Of a stretch of DNA of 64,000 nucleotides, positions 9,903 to 20,330 are shown piece by piece. A program made the position numbers and the translations under genes. Numbering within the stretch: position 1 is the first letter of the stretch; each line of letters begins with the position of its first letter. The DNA lies in contig NAJO01000001.1 in assembly GCA_002077065.1 (NCBI GenBank), positions 124,001 to 188,000 on the forward strand. Direction: 5' to 3'. The notes beneath the pieces were generated by a model. It was given only the letters and a program-made list of their open reading frames with translations. It was not told the origin of the DNA and did not search any database. The DNA comes from Cryoendolithus antarcticus (Eukaryota; Ascomycota; Dothideomycetes; Cladosporiales; Cladosporiaceae).

Positions 9903-11265
9903 TCAATGCTTAATCTTCTCCTTCAACTTATGCAGCTTCGCCTTCAACTTGTCCTTGCCATGTAGTTCCTCCTCCCCAGTGCCCGTCTCCTTCTCCCCCG
10001 ATCCGGATCCAACAATCGGTACCGCGCTCTTCACTGCCGGACTGCTAGTCTCAGTGCTGCCGACGGCTGTGGAGCTGCTGGTACCCGTGAATGACGTCTT
10101 GGGCGAGACTTGCGTGGAGTCCATTGGCGGGGCGGCGGCGGCAGCAGACGAAGTCGATGCAGCGGGAACATTTGCGGACTCAGCAGTCGCAGGCGTAGCA
10201 GAACAAGTTGAGGAGCTGTCAACAGCTGCCACCGAGCCTATCCTCTGCCCTCCTGCCGTGGGGATGGCGTCGGGGTTCTTGCCTGGCATGGCATCGGTGT
10301 CGGACTCCACGAATCGGGAGCCGTGCGGCGCAATAGCGGAGGAAGTTGTGGTGGTGGTTGGCTCGGAGGTCGGGGTATTGGCGGTGAGAGTGCTGGACGC
10401 TGCTGCGGCGGCGGCCGTGGCGTTTTCGGTGCCGCTCTGATTTGGGAGGAGATCTGTGCTGGCGCCTACAGGCACGCTATCGGGGAGGTGGTTGGGAGGG
10501 AGGGCGCTGGCTTCCTTGGTAGTCTGCTCGGCTGGTGGGGCTGAGGGTGAGGATGAGGAGTCTGCGACTGTGGACGGGGTGATGTCCGAGATTGCCGAAG
10601 GTGCAGAGTCCGAGAATGCTGTAGTATCCTTCTCGGCTACCGCAGGCGTCGTCTGCTCAGCAACACCCGGCTCCTCAGCAGCTTTACTCTTCCCACCCAC
10701 AAACGGCAGCGAAGGCAGCGCAGTCGCGAACCAGCTACTGCTCCCCACACCGCCTGTCTTCGATCCTTCTGTCGTAGTCTCAGTCAAAGGCTCCAGCGCT
10801 TTCGCGCCCAGACTAGTCTCAGGCTTCACGTCCTCGGCTATAGGTTCGCTCGACGTGAATGAGGATGCTGCGCTTTCGTCCCGTCGTTCCGCCGTCGTAG
10901 GTCTCGTGGGATACTGCTCCGACGGCCGAGGGGTGTGGGTGCGCCACGGCTCTTTCTCGCCTGTCGTGTCGTCTTTTGCGGGCTCGTGGATTTCGGGGTT
11001 TGTGGCTCCGGAGGTTGTGTCGGTTGGGGATGTAGCTGTTGTTGCGCCTGCGAGTGGGGCAGACTTGCCACCTAGCTGATCGTCTGGAAACTTATCAGAT
11101 GTTAGGGCGTTGACTTCGATCAGTATGCAACTTACCCTCCACATTGCCCTTATCGAATGGCTCTCCTGCCTTTCCAGTACCTTGCTCGGCATTGACAGGC
11201 TCATGCCCCTCGGCGGGCTCCGCGCCGCCGTACACATAGCCTACGACGTTCTTGATAGTCTCCAT
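9903..11265 (-). CDS. Low-complexity Ala/Ser/Thr/Pro-rich protein, function unknown
   Basis: Exon 1 is 11265-11136 and exon 2 is 11083-9903, with a 52-nt intron, giving 436 residues. The first 45 residues are ordered (METIKNVVGYVYGGAEPAEG, then GHEPVNAEQGTGKAGEPFDK); the rest is disordered-looking Ala, Ser, Thr, Pro and Glu with polyalanine and polythreonine runs. One short hydrophobic patch (SSWFATALPSLPFVGGK) sits near residue 170. The end is strongly basic and helical (KDKLKAKLHKLKEKIKH). No catalytic motif, signal peptide or membrane segment is visible. The N-terminal block looks conserved-protein-like, but I do not recognise a named family. An antisense frame of 163-207 codons here is a composition artefact. 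Confidence 0.7.
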
Positions 11266-11866
11266 GATTGAACGTTGTTCGTTGCTTCCTTATTTGAGAA
11301 TATTGCTTGAGAGAAGTGCTGAGAAGAAGTGCCTTGAGACCAAAACCTTATGCAGCTGATAGCAATTCGTGGCGCAGAGTGAAACCTGGTATTAGGCTAG
11401 CTTGCCTGGGTGTTGGTAGATTGCCATGATGCAGGCTGATGAGGTCGATTCACCGACGTCACTTTGCTGACCGCAGGGGTTCGGACACGTGGGGGCGGAC
11501 ATGGAGAGCACGCGACCCGACTTCGTCCCTTCAACCTTGGTTCTCCGTTAATGCCGCTCTAACGGGCGAGGAACACATTGTGCCAATGTCCAGACAGAGG
11601 CATTGTTCCTCGCTTCTACTGGAAATTCCGCCCAGTATCATCACTCTATCGCACCGTACGGAGAGTATAGGATGCATCGACCTCCACTAGCGTCCGCTAC
11701 CTGGAAGCGACAGTGGTCGATATTGCGCCAAGTCGACTGCGGTGCCACGTGCGAAGTGTCTTCGTGTGTATCCCGTAAAGAAACCCAAGGAGAAAGCGCG
11801 TGAGCAATACCACGGTAGGTTTGTTCTATTCTTCGAGCAGCATAATATCTCATCTTCCCCATATCA
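11266..11866. other. Divergent promoter region
   Basis: Between the start of the low-complexity gene (minus) and the first tandem paralogue (plus). No further gene or repeat seen. Confidence 0.4.
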
Positions 11867-12943
11867 ATGTCCGAATCTCAAGTTCCCAACCGCGTGGCAG
11901 ATGAGCATGTCGATCTTATACACGTCTGGACAGAGTACCACCGCCTTCTCATCAAGATGGCCTACTTCGACGAACATGAAGTACAATTCCCACCTCATAC
12001 TGGACCTGGCAAGCACCCTCTAGCCACAACGCAATTGATCGAAGCAGGACTGCATGAAGACTTGATTGCGTTGGTGCATCTACTTCCGTTTGCAGCTCCA
12101 TCACGGAGCAGCGACACCGCGATTTCACCCGGCAATAACACCTTGACGTACTTCGAGGAAGACAGCCAGTCAGGGTTGAACCCTGAAATACGCATGTTCG
12201 GCTACGATGATCAAGGAGATGTGACTCTACCTTCCTGGGCCTTGCGTTTGACGGCGGCCAACAACCGCAACGACAGCCAAGTCATATACGATATGCGTAA
12301 CAGTAGGGCTGGTTTCAAGTCGGGAGATGGTCACTTCCAGCAGCTGACGCGTACCTTAAGAAACCCTATCTGAGATCTCGCTGTACGAGACCACAATGCC
12401 AGAATTTGAGAAAGCTGCCAGACCGGCTGGGGAGCTGCTGCAGCAGTGGATGCAGAACTTGCGTTTCCTCGAGTGGATCCCCTGGCGACCCAGCGTTGGT
12501 AACTCATGGTTCCATGTCCGAACTCGCGTGTATGAGGACGAGCTCCGCTTTGAGCGCTCAGGCCAGACGATAGATCCACCGAAGATACCAGCTTGGGTGT
12601 AAAGTCCACTCCACCTGCTCACTTTCGACCACTGGCTGACTTGACCTGTAGTACCGCAGAGCAAGCCGCGCGCCTGAGCCAGGTCGATAACATACTCACG
12701 GAGATCAACAAAGCGCAGCACAACGAGTACTGGTCTCGCAGACTGATCTTCGAATCGGCAGGCTGGCCCGAGACTTTCGATCGACAGGCATTTCGAGATG
12801 GCATCGATGAGTGGGAGTGGGAGTGGACTGCTATCTACCATGAGTCGATGCGCACGCATATTCCACTCATGATAGGGGACGACAAATTCGGGAAGGTGAT
12901 GCGCGAGTACTTTCGAAGAGCTGCTGGGGAGTATGCTGTGTGA
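11867..12943 (+). CDS. Unknown protein, tandem paralogue 1 (intact)
   Basis: Exons 11867-12302, 12361-12598 and 12652-12943 (introns 58 and 53 nt) give 321 residues. The model is supported by the neighbour copy at 13322-14423, which has introns at the same two places and phases. Conserved blocks shared by both copies: VQFPPHTGPGK (near residue 42), AxxLLHLLP-like helix (LIALVHLLPF), Y-E/Y-xx-E-V-RxxGYD with FGYDDQGDVTLPSWAL, VIYDMRNKT across the first junction, EKAARPAGELL, and NEYWSRRLIFESAGWPETFD followed by IDEWE near the end. No signal peptide, membrane segment or catalytic motif. The PPH...LLP...LIYD pattern resembles expanded families of uncharacterised proteins in Dothideomycetes; that is recollection, and no function is assigned. 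Confidence 0.8.
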
Positions 12944-13321
12944 ACTACAGACCACCTGCATACTTTAACACTGTCGACCTATGGATCTGCGGACGTTCAG
13001 TACCCTGGGCCCGTCCCTACTGCTTTTTCTCCAAGTCGAGCTCACTATGATTGTCACTGCTGCGACACAGATGACACGTACACTGTCTACGGATCGTGTA
13101 CTGGGAGGAGCGCCGCACCGCTGCAGCGATCATCATCGGCCAAGCCTGAGATCTACGCCTCTGCTAGCGTTGCATGGACCATACCGCTATTTGTACTTCT
13201 ATTGCAACCGCTTGCATGTTGGCACACATGTATCATTTCTCGTGGCCTAGCACGCGTCGCTCCACGAGATATTACCTTATATTCCTTTCCTCGACGTTGG
13301 CAGCTAATCACGGCCATTGCC
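12944..13321. other. Intergenic between tandem paralogues
   Basis: Promoter of the second copy. I see no obvious similarity to the region before the first copy and no gene. Confidence 0.35.
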
Positions 13322-14423
13322 ATGGATATCGCTAGCCTAGCAGCAGAGCACGAAGCCCTCGTCACCAGTGTATACGAGTACTACACCACACTGATCGACC
13401 TAGCGTATCTGGACAACAGGGGTGCAGTTCCCGCCCCATGCTGGACCCGGTAAACTAGCCTTAGCAACAGCTCAGCTTCTAGCTGGTGGAGTCGGACCAG
13501 ATGCTGTAGACCTTCTGCATTTATTGCCGTGGGTCACATTGGCCGCGAGACGCAAAGCGCACGATGAAGGACTACCCGTTACACAGATGAGTACAGCTGT
13601 GACATACTACGAAGCTGAGGTAGAACGAGGATTCATTCCCGAAGTGCGGAGGTACGGCTACGATGAAGCAGGCGAAGAGGTGCTTCTACCAGTCTGGGCA
13701 GTGCTAGTCACGGTCGCTCGGGTCCGTGATTATACCTCTCTCATATACGACCTCAGCCATAGTGAGTCTGCTACGATCCTAAGTGCACGAGCATCGCAAG
13801 CTGACCACTGTCCTAGAGACAATCTCTGGACTTTCAAGAGGCGAAGCAAGCGTAACAGAGCTCGAGCGCTCTGCAAGGCCGGCAGCCGAACTATTCGCCA
13901 GACTAAGTAAGGACCTGCGCTCGCTGGAAGTGGTACCCTGGCGGACTAATGAGGCTCCAAAAGGATTCTCCAAGCGAACGCGCGTTTATGAACAAAAACT
14001 CTCCGACCCCAACTCTCTGGCGCGCGCGGCCCAGCTGGACTTTCTTTCGACTCCGCCTTGTGGAGGGTATGATCTAGATCCGCGTAATCTCCATTCCTAC
14101 TCGCTGACGTTCTGCGCAGTGGACCAAATGATGTAATAGCGGGCTCTAGGGCCGCGGCCGAGCAACTCGCCACTGCAGTGAACAAGTCCCGCCACAACGA
14201 GTTCTGGTCGCACAGGATCATCTTCGAAGCTTCAGGCTGGCCGAACAGCTTCGACCGACAGACTTGCCAACAGAAGATCGATGAGTGGGAGGCTGGAGTG
14301 CATGCGATCAGAATGCAATCTATGATCACACGCAGTTTCGGTATGATGATGGTAGGCGACCTGGAGAACGGAGCAACTCTGCACGACTTCTACAAGCGTG
14401 GGCCTGGCCATCACGCTGTGTAA
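13322..14423 (+). CDS. Unknown protein, tandem paralogue 2 (one-base frameshift)
   Basis: Same architecture as the preceding gene: exons 13322-13761, 13817-14066 and 14120-14423, introns 55 and 53 nt. Shared blocks: AEHEALVTSVYEYYTTLIDL, VQFPPHAGPGKLALATAQLL, AVDLLHLLPW, VRRYGYDEAGEEVLLPVWAV, SLIYDLSHKTISGLS across junction 1, ERSARPAAELFARL, NEFWSHRIIFEASGWPNSFD and KIDEWEAG. Total exon length is 994 nt, one over a multiple of three. The break is at the G run 13419-13422, between LAYLDNR and VQFPPH; the region on both sides is homologous to coding sequence in copy 1. Losing one G would give 330 residues. Either a decaying duplicate or a homopolymer error. A 52-nt in-window splice across this spot is possible on signal alone but would remove conserved residues. 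Confidence 0.75.
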
Positions 14424-14678
14424 GCTCCAATTCAGCAGGATCCACCCTGCCATTAAGACACAATGCACAATGATAGTTCAGGGTTCCTAGACTGCCGTGC
14501 AATCATCTATGGACGTTCTTGAAGTCCCGCTTCGCGTGCCCATGCCGGAGCGTGACCTCAGGTGTCGCAAAGCACGAGCTGCACAGATCAAACGAGTCTC
14601 GATCTTGTGGACATTGGGTACAGCGCATGCATGTAGCATCGGACTTGATCTGTATCGGGAGTCAGCGCCACTGGTCTG

Positions 14679-16027
14679 TCAAAGTTTTATCGCTTTCAGG
14701 CGAGGTCGACAAACCGTTCTGTGACATGCATCGCATTCGGTCCGCTCTCCTCCGGAATGCGCGCGCGGTCCTGATACTGGCGAGCGCGATGAGTGTCGTG
14801 AAGAGTGGCCAGCGCCTCCGTCACGATATGGGAGGTCCGAGCCAAGATTGGCGTCTTTGCCCGGACGCTTCGAGGGTAGAATAGGTGGAGGATTGGCTCG
14901 ATCAGACGCGACTTCTTCCACCCCGTAGCCTGAGCTAGGAGGATCATATGTATCTTGGTATTCATCGTCACTCTCGGATGCATCGTCAAACCACTGGGAC
15001 GACGCAGGTCAGCAACAGCCATACTGCCAGCTCACTAAGCACGTTACGCCGATGGTACGTACACGTCTTCTGAGCTCCTCGACTTCAATCTCGGCCTTCA
15101 TAGCTTCGTCGTACTCCTTGATCTCTAAGTCGTCATCATCATCCTTAGTATAGCCTGCATATTTGCGCGTGCGGTGGCGCGAGACCGCCTCCCGCAGGTG
15201 CGCTGGGCGACCGTCTCTACGCGCTTTCCCAGACACCGCAGGCTCAAAGAGCGGACTCTGCGCCAAGCCGACAAGTCTTCTCTCTTGTGCTCGGTCGATG
15301 TCCCGCGTCACTTTCTTCCGTGAAGTAGTCCCGACCACGGGTACATCGCTATTGATCACGGATTGACCTGATATTTCCGGGAAGGCTGTGAGGTGCATTC
15401 TAACCTCGAAGCGCTTGCCACTGCCGTCAAAACCGCTCAGAAGTAACGGCCCCTGCACGTCACCAAGGCCACCGGCACTGGACATTGAATCCGGATCCCG
15501 AGACGAGCCAGTGGCAGAATGAGGCGGAGCCACAGAGCGATACATCGCCTCCATGAACATGAAATTGAACTGCTTCGTCTTCAATTTCTCCTGCGCAAGC
15601 CCCAGCTTCTTCTCGTTCCGCACGTATTCCCACTTGCCGCGACTGAAAGTGCGGTCCATGTCGCGATCAACCGGTACCAAAGCCTTAATCTCATTAAAAA
15701 TTGCTCCAGTCTTCGACGCATGTGCGAGTCAGCTGTCAGGCCAGGTCATGGGGTGACATGCACGACGAAAGACGTAAAGCGGCCTACCTGCTTCGCCCAC
15801 TTGGCCGCATCCTTCGTAAACTTCGGACTGTGCCCCGGATTCGGCTGTTCAAGATGACTGACAAGCACCGCGACCCAGCCCGCACAGAGTTCGACGTCCT
15901 GCGCCAGGTCCTCGAGCAGTATCGGCGCGTTAGTGTAAGATTTATATCGCTTATTGAGGTACGACGCGAGACTTGTGCCGGCGTCGACTATGCCTGCAAT
16001 GCTAGCAATAGCTGATATGGGCTCCAT
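14679..16027 (-). CDS. Protein with fungal NACHT/NLR-type N-terminal domain, otherwise unknown
   Basis: Exons 16027-15788, 15710-15063 and 14993-14679 (introns 77 and 69 nt) give 400 residues. The start MEPISAIASIAGIVDAGTSL followed by an amphipathic helix (LEDLAQDVELCAGWVAVLVS) is typical of the N-terminal domain found in front of fungal NACHT and other P-loop NTPases and in many uncharacterised proteins. No NTPase or repeat domain follows. The middle is polar, with LVPVDRDMDRTF, many charged residues and an acidic DDDDDLEIKEYDE stretch; the third exon is again acidic (FDDASESDDEYQDTYDPP) and ends in a Ser/Arg-rich, CDACH-containing tail. The first junction gives WAKQTGAIFNEIKALVPV. Role unknown; a signalling or scaffold role is only a guess from the N-terminal domain. 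Confidence 0.65.
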
Positions 16028-16579
16028 GGTCGACAAGACAGGAGAAACAGACCCAGTGCGCGGAAGATTGTGCTGAAGCCAGGACTGAGTTCGGGTGTTG
16101 CACTGGCGTGACTTATAGCAGGTACCAGCTCTTAGTCACGCGAGGCTTGCATATATACTTGCGGCTGATGTGCAGACTGCGGCTGCAGAGTGGTGAATGG
16201 CGTGCAGTAGTGTGCAGTCAGATCTCAGAGGCTTGGCATTCATCTTGTTAGACAACAGCGCCAATTGAAAGATAAAGAGATGAAATGCGGAAGTGAGTAA
16301 AGTATGTATACAACCTCACCTCCCCACGAAGACGCTCTCCCCACAACGCCATTGCGGCAAAGGTCAATAGTTCTGCTTTCCGCATTCGCTGCAAAGCGCA
16401 TCAGTCTACACCTCCACGCCTACGAAGACCATTCATCCGTAGCTTTTGCCCACAACCGATAAGAAACGCAGACAACGCCTACCATGCCCTCACGCACGCG
16501 TAGCGTGCCATCTGATTCATTGTTCCTTCTCCTTCCCATTTTCAAAAAGGAGGGTCCACTCACGTCGACAAGCTACACA
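16028..16579. other. Intergenic
   Basis: Promoter of the NLR-N-domain gene and 3' region of eIF4B. No gene or repeat recognised. Confidence 0.4.
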
Positions 16580-18623
16580 TTACGAAGCCAGCGCACGAGC
16601 ACCGCCCCTGCGAGCATTGTTCTTGGGCACGTTCTTTGGCTTTGCAGAAACCGTACTCCAGCCATCCTCTTCCATGGCCTCGGCGGTAGGCTCGGCACCT
16701 TCGGCTGCGTCACCTGCAGAGACGACTTTGACAATGTCTTGCGGCTTAGTCTCCTTGTCGCCCGTGATCGTGCCATTGGCAGATGAGTCGGGCATATCGC
16801 TCACGCCATCTTCGTCATCGCCATTCTCGTCGTCGTGCTTGAGCAGACTGAAGCTAGGGCGCTGTTGCTCACGAGGTGCGTCGCCATCGCCGTTCTGTTG
16901 CTTGGTCCAAGGGTTCTTCGCGGGTGGTGCGTTCGAGGGCTTCGAGGCTCTGCGTGGTGCGCCGGGAGCGGCTTCGGAGGTGGGAGATGTGTCCTTGTCG
17001 TCTTGCTGCGTCTGGCCACGATCTGCACGCTCGGCGCGTGCCTGACGAGCGGCGGCTTCCTTTGCGACCTTCTCCTCGCGAGCCTTGTCATCGGCTTCCT
17101 TCTTTTCGCGAATGGCGATCTCGCGCTTCTCTGCGACTTCGCGATCGCGTTGAGCGGTATCGATCGGCTTCGCAGCACCAAAGGGTGAGGCCTTCGAGTC
17201 TGACGCAGCGCCTGCGGAGTCTGTGGCAGAGCTGGAAACAGTGCGTTTCGCGAGCTGGATTCGCGGTCGCTCCGTCGGCGCTTTGACGACCGGCGAAGTC
17301 GGCGCTGATGCCTCTGGTGTGGCAGCAGGCGATGGCACGTCAGGACGCATCTTCGAGCGCCACTGGCTGTCTTGGTCTGCTGCGGTGGGTGCACGGTCGG
17401 CAGGTGGTCTGCCCTCCTGGAACTCACGCCTGGGTGGGCGCGACCCTGCTTCGGATCGATTAGTCCCCTCGCCCCATGCTGGACTCGAGCGACGCTCCTG
17501 AGGTGCGCCGTATTCACGAGGTCCAGCACCATCACGAGCTGGCGGTGCGGCACCTGCCGCGGGTGAAAGTGGTCCCTTGCGCTCCCAGTTGCTGAAGTCG
17601 CGGACCTTACCATCGTCCTGAAAGAATGCAGGTCGTCTACCACCATCACGGTCGCTACCAGCATCTGACCTCTCGTCGAAGTTCCCTCTGCTGAAGCCTC
17701 GCGAAGGCTGGCGGCCTTGTGTGGCAAGATCTGGAAGAGGTCCCTTGCGAGACCAGTCGGAGAAGTCGCGTGTCGATTCTGCACGTTCCTTGGCTATTCA
17801 CTGTCAGTATCGTGATGGTCATGTCGAAGGTTGTCCGCAACTTACATGGCTCAGCCACGCTGATCCGCACGTTACGTCCCATGAAAGATGTCTCCGATAG
17901 CGTGAGCGCCTTCTTCAGCCCCTCGACTGTGCCAAACTCCACATATCCGAAGCCCTTTGGCTTGCGATCGACCTTGTCCTCAATCAAGCGCACTGACGTG
18001 ACATCGCAGCCTGCCAGAAAACCCTCCACGTCTGTTTGTGTGACGTCGAAAGCGAGGTTGCCGAGATGGACTGTGTAAGGCGGCTTGTCTGGGAGAGGCA
18101 GCTCCTCGCGGACGGCGTACTGAGGACGGTCTGTATGTTGAGTTAGTGGAGGCCCAGATTTGCACTACGAGCCTGAACTCACCACCGCCACCACCATATC
18201 CTGAATCACCACCACGTGCACCCACGTTACTCCCAGAGCGCTCCCATGTCGGCTGACTGAACGAGCGATCTCCTCCCTCTCTGTCGCGCGCCGAGTACTT
18301 CGAGGAGGCAGATGGCAGAGGCTGCGAGTCCATTTCGTCGGCCCATGAACCGAGCGCTGTATTGTGTAAGCATACCTTGACTTCACCTTCTCCCATACAG
18401 GATATACGCACTCTGATTCTGCAGGAAATCGCCCAGCGCCATCTTCTCCGCCTTCTTTTTAGGAGCTACACATGATGCTGTCAGTACCCCATAAGATTGC
18501 CACTATAGTTGGAATGTGCTAGATAAGGTCGTTGGCCCATCGCTGTTGTCACTACCGTCACCGCCGCTGTCGCATGTAATTCCCTCCACCACCCCGCGCG
18601 CGCAAAGTGAAGTACGTACCCAT
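16580..18623 (-). CDS. TIF3: Translation initiation factor eIF4B (RRM protein)
   Basis: Cytosolic factor that stimulates eIF4A helicase and helps ribosome recruitment. Five exons: 18623-18620 (only ATGG), 18465-18412, 18356-18183, 18130-17846 and 17793-16580, giving 576 residues. The N-terminus MAPKKKAEKMALGDFLQNQS then ALGSWADEMDSQPLP is typical of fungal eIF4B. One RRM spans about residues 90-165, with RNP2-like VHLGNLAFDV and RNP1 KGFGYVEF. Then come fungal eIF4B repeats of the type DFSDWSRKGPLP and DFSNWERKGPLSP, an RPRIQLAKRT motif, a long charged helix (KREIAIREKKEADDKAREEK), and a C-terminal EEDGWSTVSAKPK block. The four-base first exon is unusual but fully supported by frame. Long antisense or shifted frames of up to 327 codons here are shadows. 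Confidence 0.93.
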
Positions 18624-18947
18624 GATTGCGGTTGTGGTCGACCCGGCGCTGTGTGCGCTGGCCGATAGAACAGGAAGTATGTGCTTCCTGTTATTTGTCG
18701 AGTGTGTGGTGCGAGCGGTGGTGGTGCTCTCGTTGGTGGTGGTCGTCGAGTCGTGTGTGTCTTGCGTCGACTTTATGAGGTGGAGCGGAATTTCCTCAGA
18801 TGTCGGGTGGCCCGAGCGCCTCTACAGATGAGCGCATTGCCCGAGGGTCCAATATCGACTTCACCACTAGTGGTTTAGGGTCATATAGTGAACATGTGCG
18901 CTAGGTACAACGCGATACACGCCTCGGAGATGCGGTAGTCAACGGCG
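18624..18947. other. Bidirectional promoter
   Basis: Divergent starts of eIF4B (minus) and the Tim17-like gene (plus) lie 324 bp apart. The middle is GT-rich on the + strand. Nothing else seen. Confidence 0.45.
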
Positions 18948-19659
18948 ATGATGGCACAAGCCAGCAAAGATGCCAGGAGGCCATACCAAGACCCTCTGAT
19001 GGCGGTCCTCGAGCCGGCCTTGAAAGTAGGGGCTTTCTCAGGTATATCGAATTTCGACATTACTGATCCGTGACCATCAGCTAACCATCATCAAAGGCGC
19101 GGCAGGCTTCTTAGTAGGCGGCACAGCAGGCATAGTCCGAAGTGCGACTCCGTCGCTATTTGCCACAGCATCTGCTATTCAGTGCACATTCCTTGGCACG
19201 ACCTACTGGGCATCTCGGGGCTTCGTCCTGCAAGCTTGGTCCACCCCTGGTCTCCAGTCGTCCAGTGATCGCATCAAAGCTAGTGCGGTCGCTGGAGGTT
19301 TGTCTGGTGGTCTCACTGGTCTACTCTTTCGTGGACGATCAAATGCGATCCCTGGAACCCTAGTCATGGCTTTGTTGGCTGGTGCCGGACAGGGAACTGT
19401 GAACTGGTGGCAGTCGCCTAAAGCTATTATTGTTGAGACCAACAAGCCGAAGAGTTCGTGGTCATGGGCTGATTTGCTGCCGATGAAGCACATGACCAAT
19501 GATGAGTACGCGGAGATCCTCCGAGAGAAGCTACTGAAGGTCGACGTTGAGATCTCCATCTTGGACGACAAGATGGCCGCATTGAAGAGTCAGCAGACGT
19601 CCGGATCAGCCGAAGCAGAGACTCCGCAGACTGAAGCTCTGCTATTGCCGAAGGAGTGA
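18948..19659 (+). CDS. Glycine-rich Tim17/22/23-like membrane protein
   Basis: Exons 18948-19041 and 19097-19659 (intron 55 nt) give 218 residues. Short hydrophilic N-terminus (MMAQASKDARRPYQDPLMAV), then about four weakly hydrophobic Gly/Ala-rich segments: GAAGFLVGGTAGIVRSATPS, AIQCTFLGTTYWASRGFV, ASAVAGGLSGGLTGLLF and VMALLAGAGQGTVNWW, and a polar C-terminus with a short coiled coil (LREKLLKVDVEISILDDKMA). GxxxG-rich segments in this pattern are characteristic of the Tim17/Tim22/Tim23 superfamily, whose members sit in the mitochondrial inner membrane or related membranes. Family assignment is inference from pattern; I do not recognise a specific orthologue. Two start ATGs are adjacent (18948, 18951). 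Confidence 0.7.
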
Positions 19660-20330
19660 GTAAGGCATTGCCTGTCATGTGACTGATCTCTGAACGTCCG
19701 GTAACGATCTGAACGTCTTGACGATCGCATCGATTGTGCGCGAGCAGACTTATCCATGACAACGGCTGTGCCTGTCAGCGATTATCTGCGATCAAATAGA
19801 TGCCCTATACGACAAGGATCAAACCTCAGCCCTGAATCGGGACGATGCTCAAATAAGCAGTGCCATCGTGCATACTTGGGAAACCTGGCTCGATCGCACG
19901 ATCATGGTCACAAACGACGCTATCACGCTGAAAGCTAAGTGTACGAGGCTCTCCTATGGACTTGACTGGGCGTCAGACTCGGCAGCCCGTAGCAGGCAGG
20001 ATCTCCACACGGTGCACACTCAGTCGTTTGGCCACCATACGAGTGTGGGCAGTCAGACATAAGAAGAACGCAGCTCGCCCGGCCACGCAGCATAAAGGCG
20101 TAGATGCTGGGCTGAGTGAGGGGAAACGAAGTAGGCAATCGATGGATGCAGGGGGCAGGGCTGCGAGTTCTCAACATCGCGCGACTTGTGGCCAGTGGGT
20201 GGTGTAGAGAAGGCCATGATGAAAGGGTGAAGGAGAGCCGCAGTGACACAGGCAGAGGTCACGAACTCGAGAGACACGTCCTACAAGTGACGACGTAGCG
20301 AAAGAACCAGCATATCTGATCTCTACAACG
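19660..20330. other. Intergenic between convergent genes
   Basis: Convergent 3' ends of the Tim17-like gene and the cyclophilin. No gene or terminator structure I can support. Confidence 0.4.

Noticed and set aside
9949..11079. Long + strand frames of 163 and 207 codons
   Set aside because: Antisense to the low-complexity gene; they arise from its biased codons.
12356..12961. 201-codon minus-strand frame
   Set aside because: Antisense to exons 2-3 of the first tandem paralogue, which are fixed by homology to the second copy.
16801..17784. 327-codon minus-strand frame, Arg/Ser/Pro/His-rich
   Set aside because: It is a shifted frame of the eIF4B C-terminal exon, whose own frame carries recognised eIF4B motifs.
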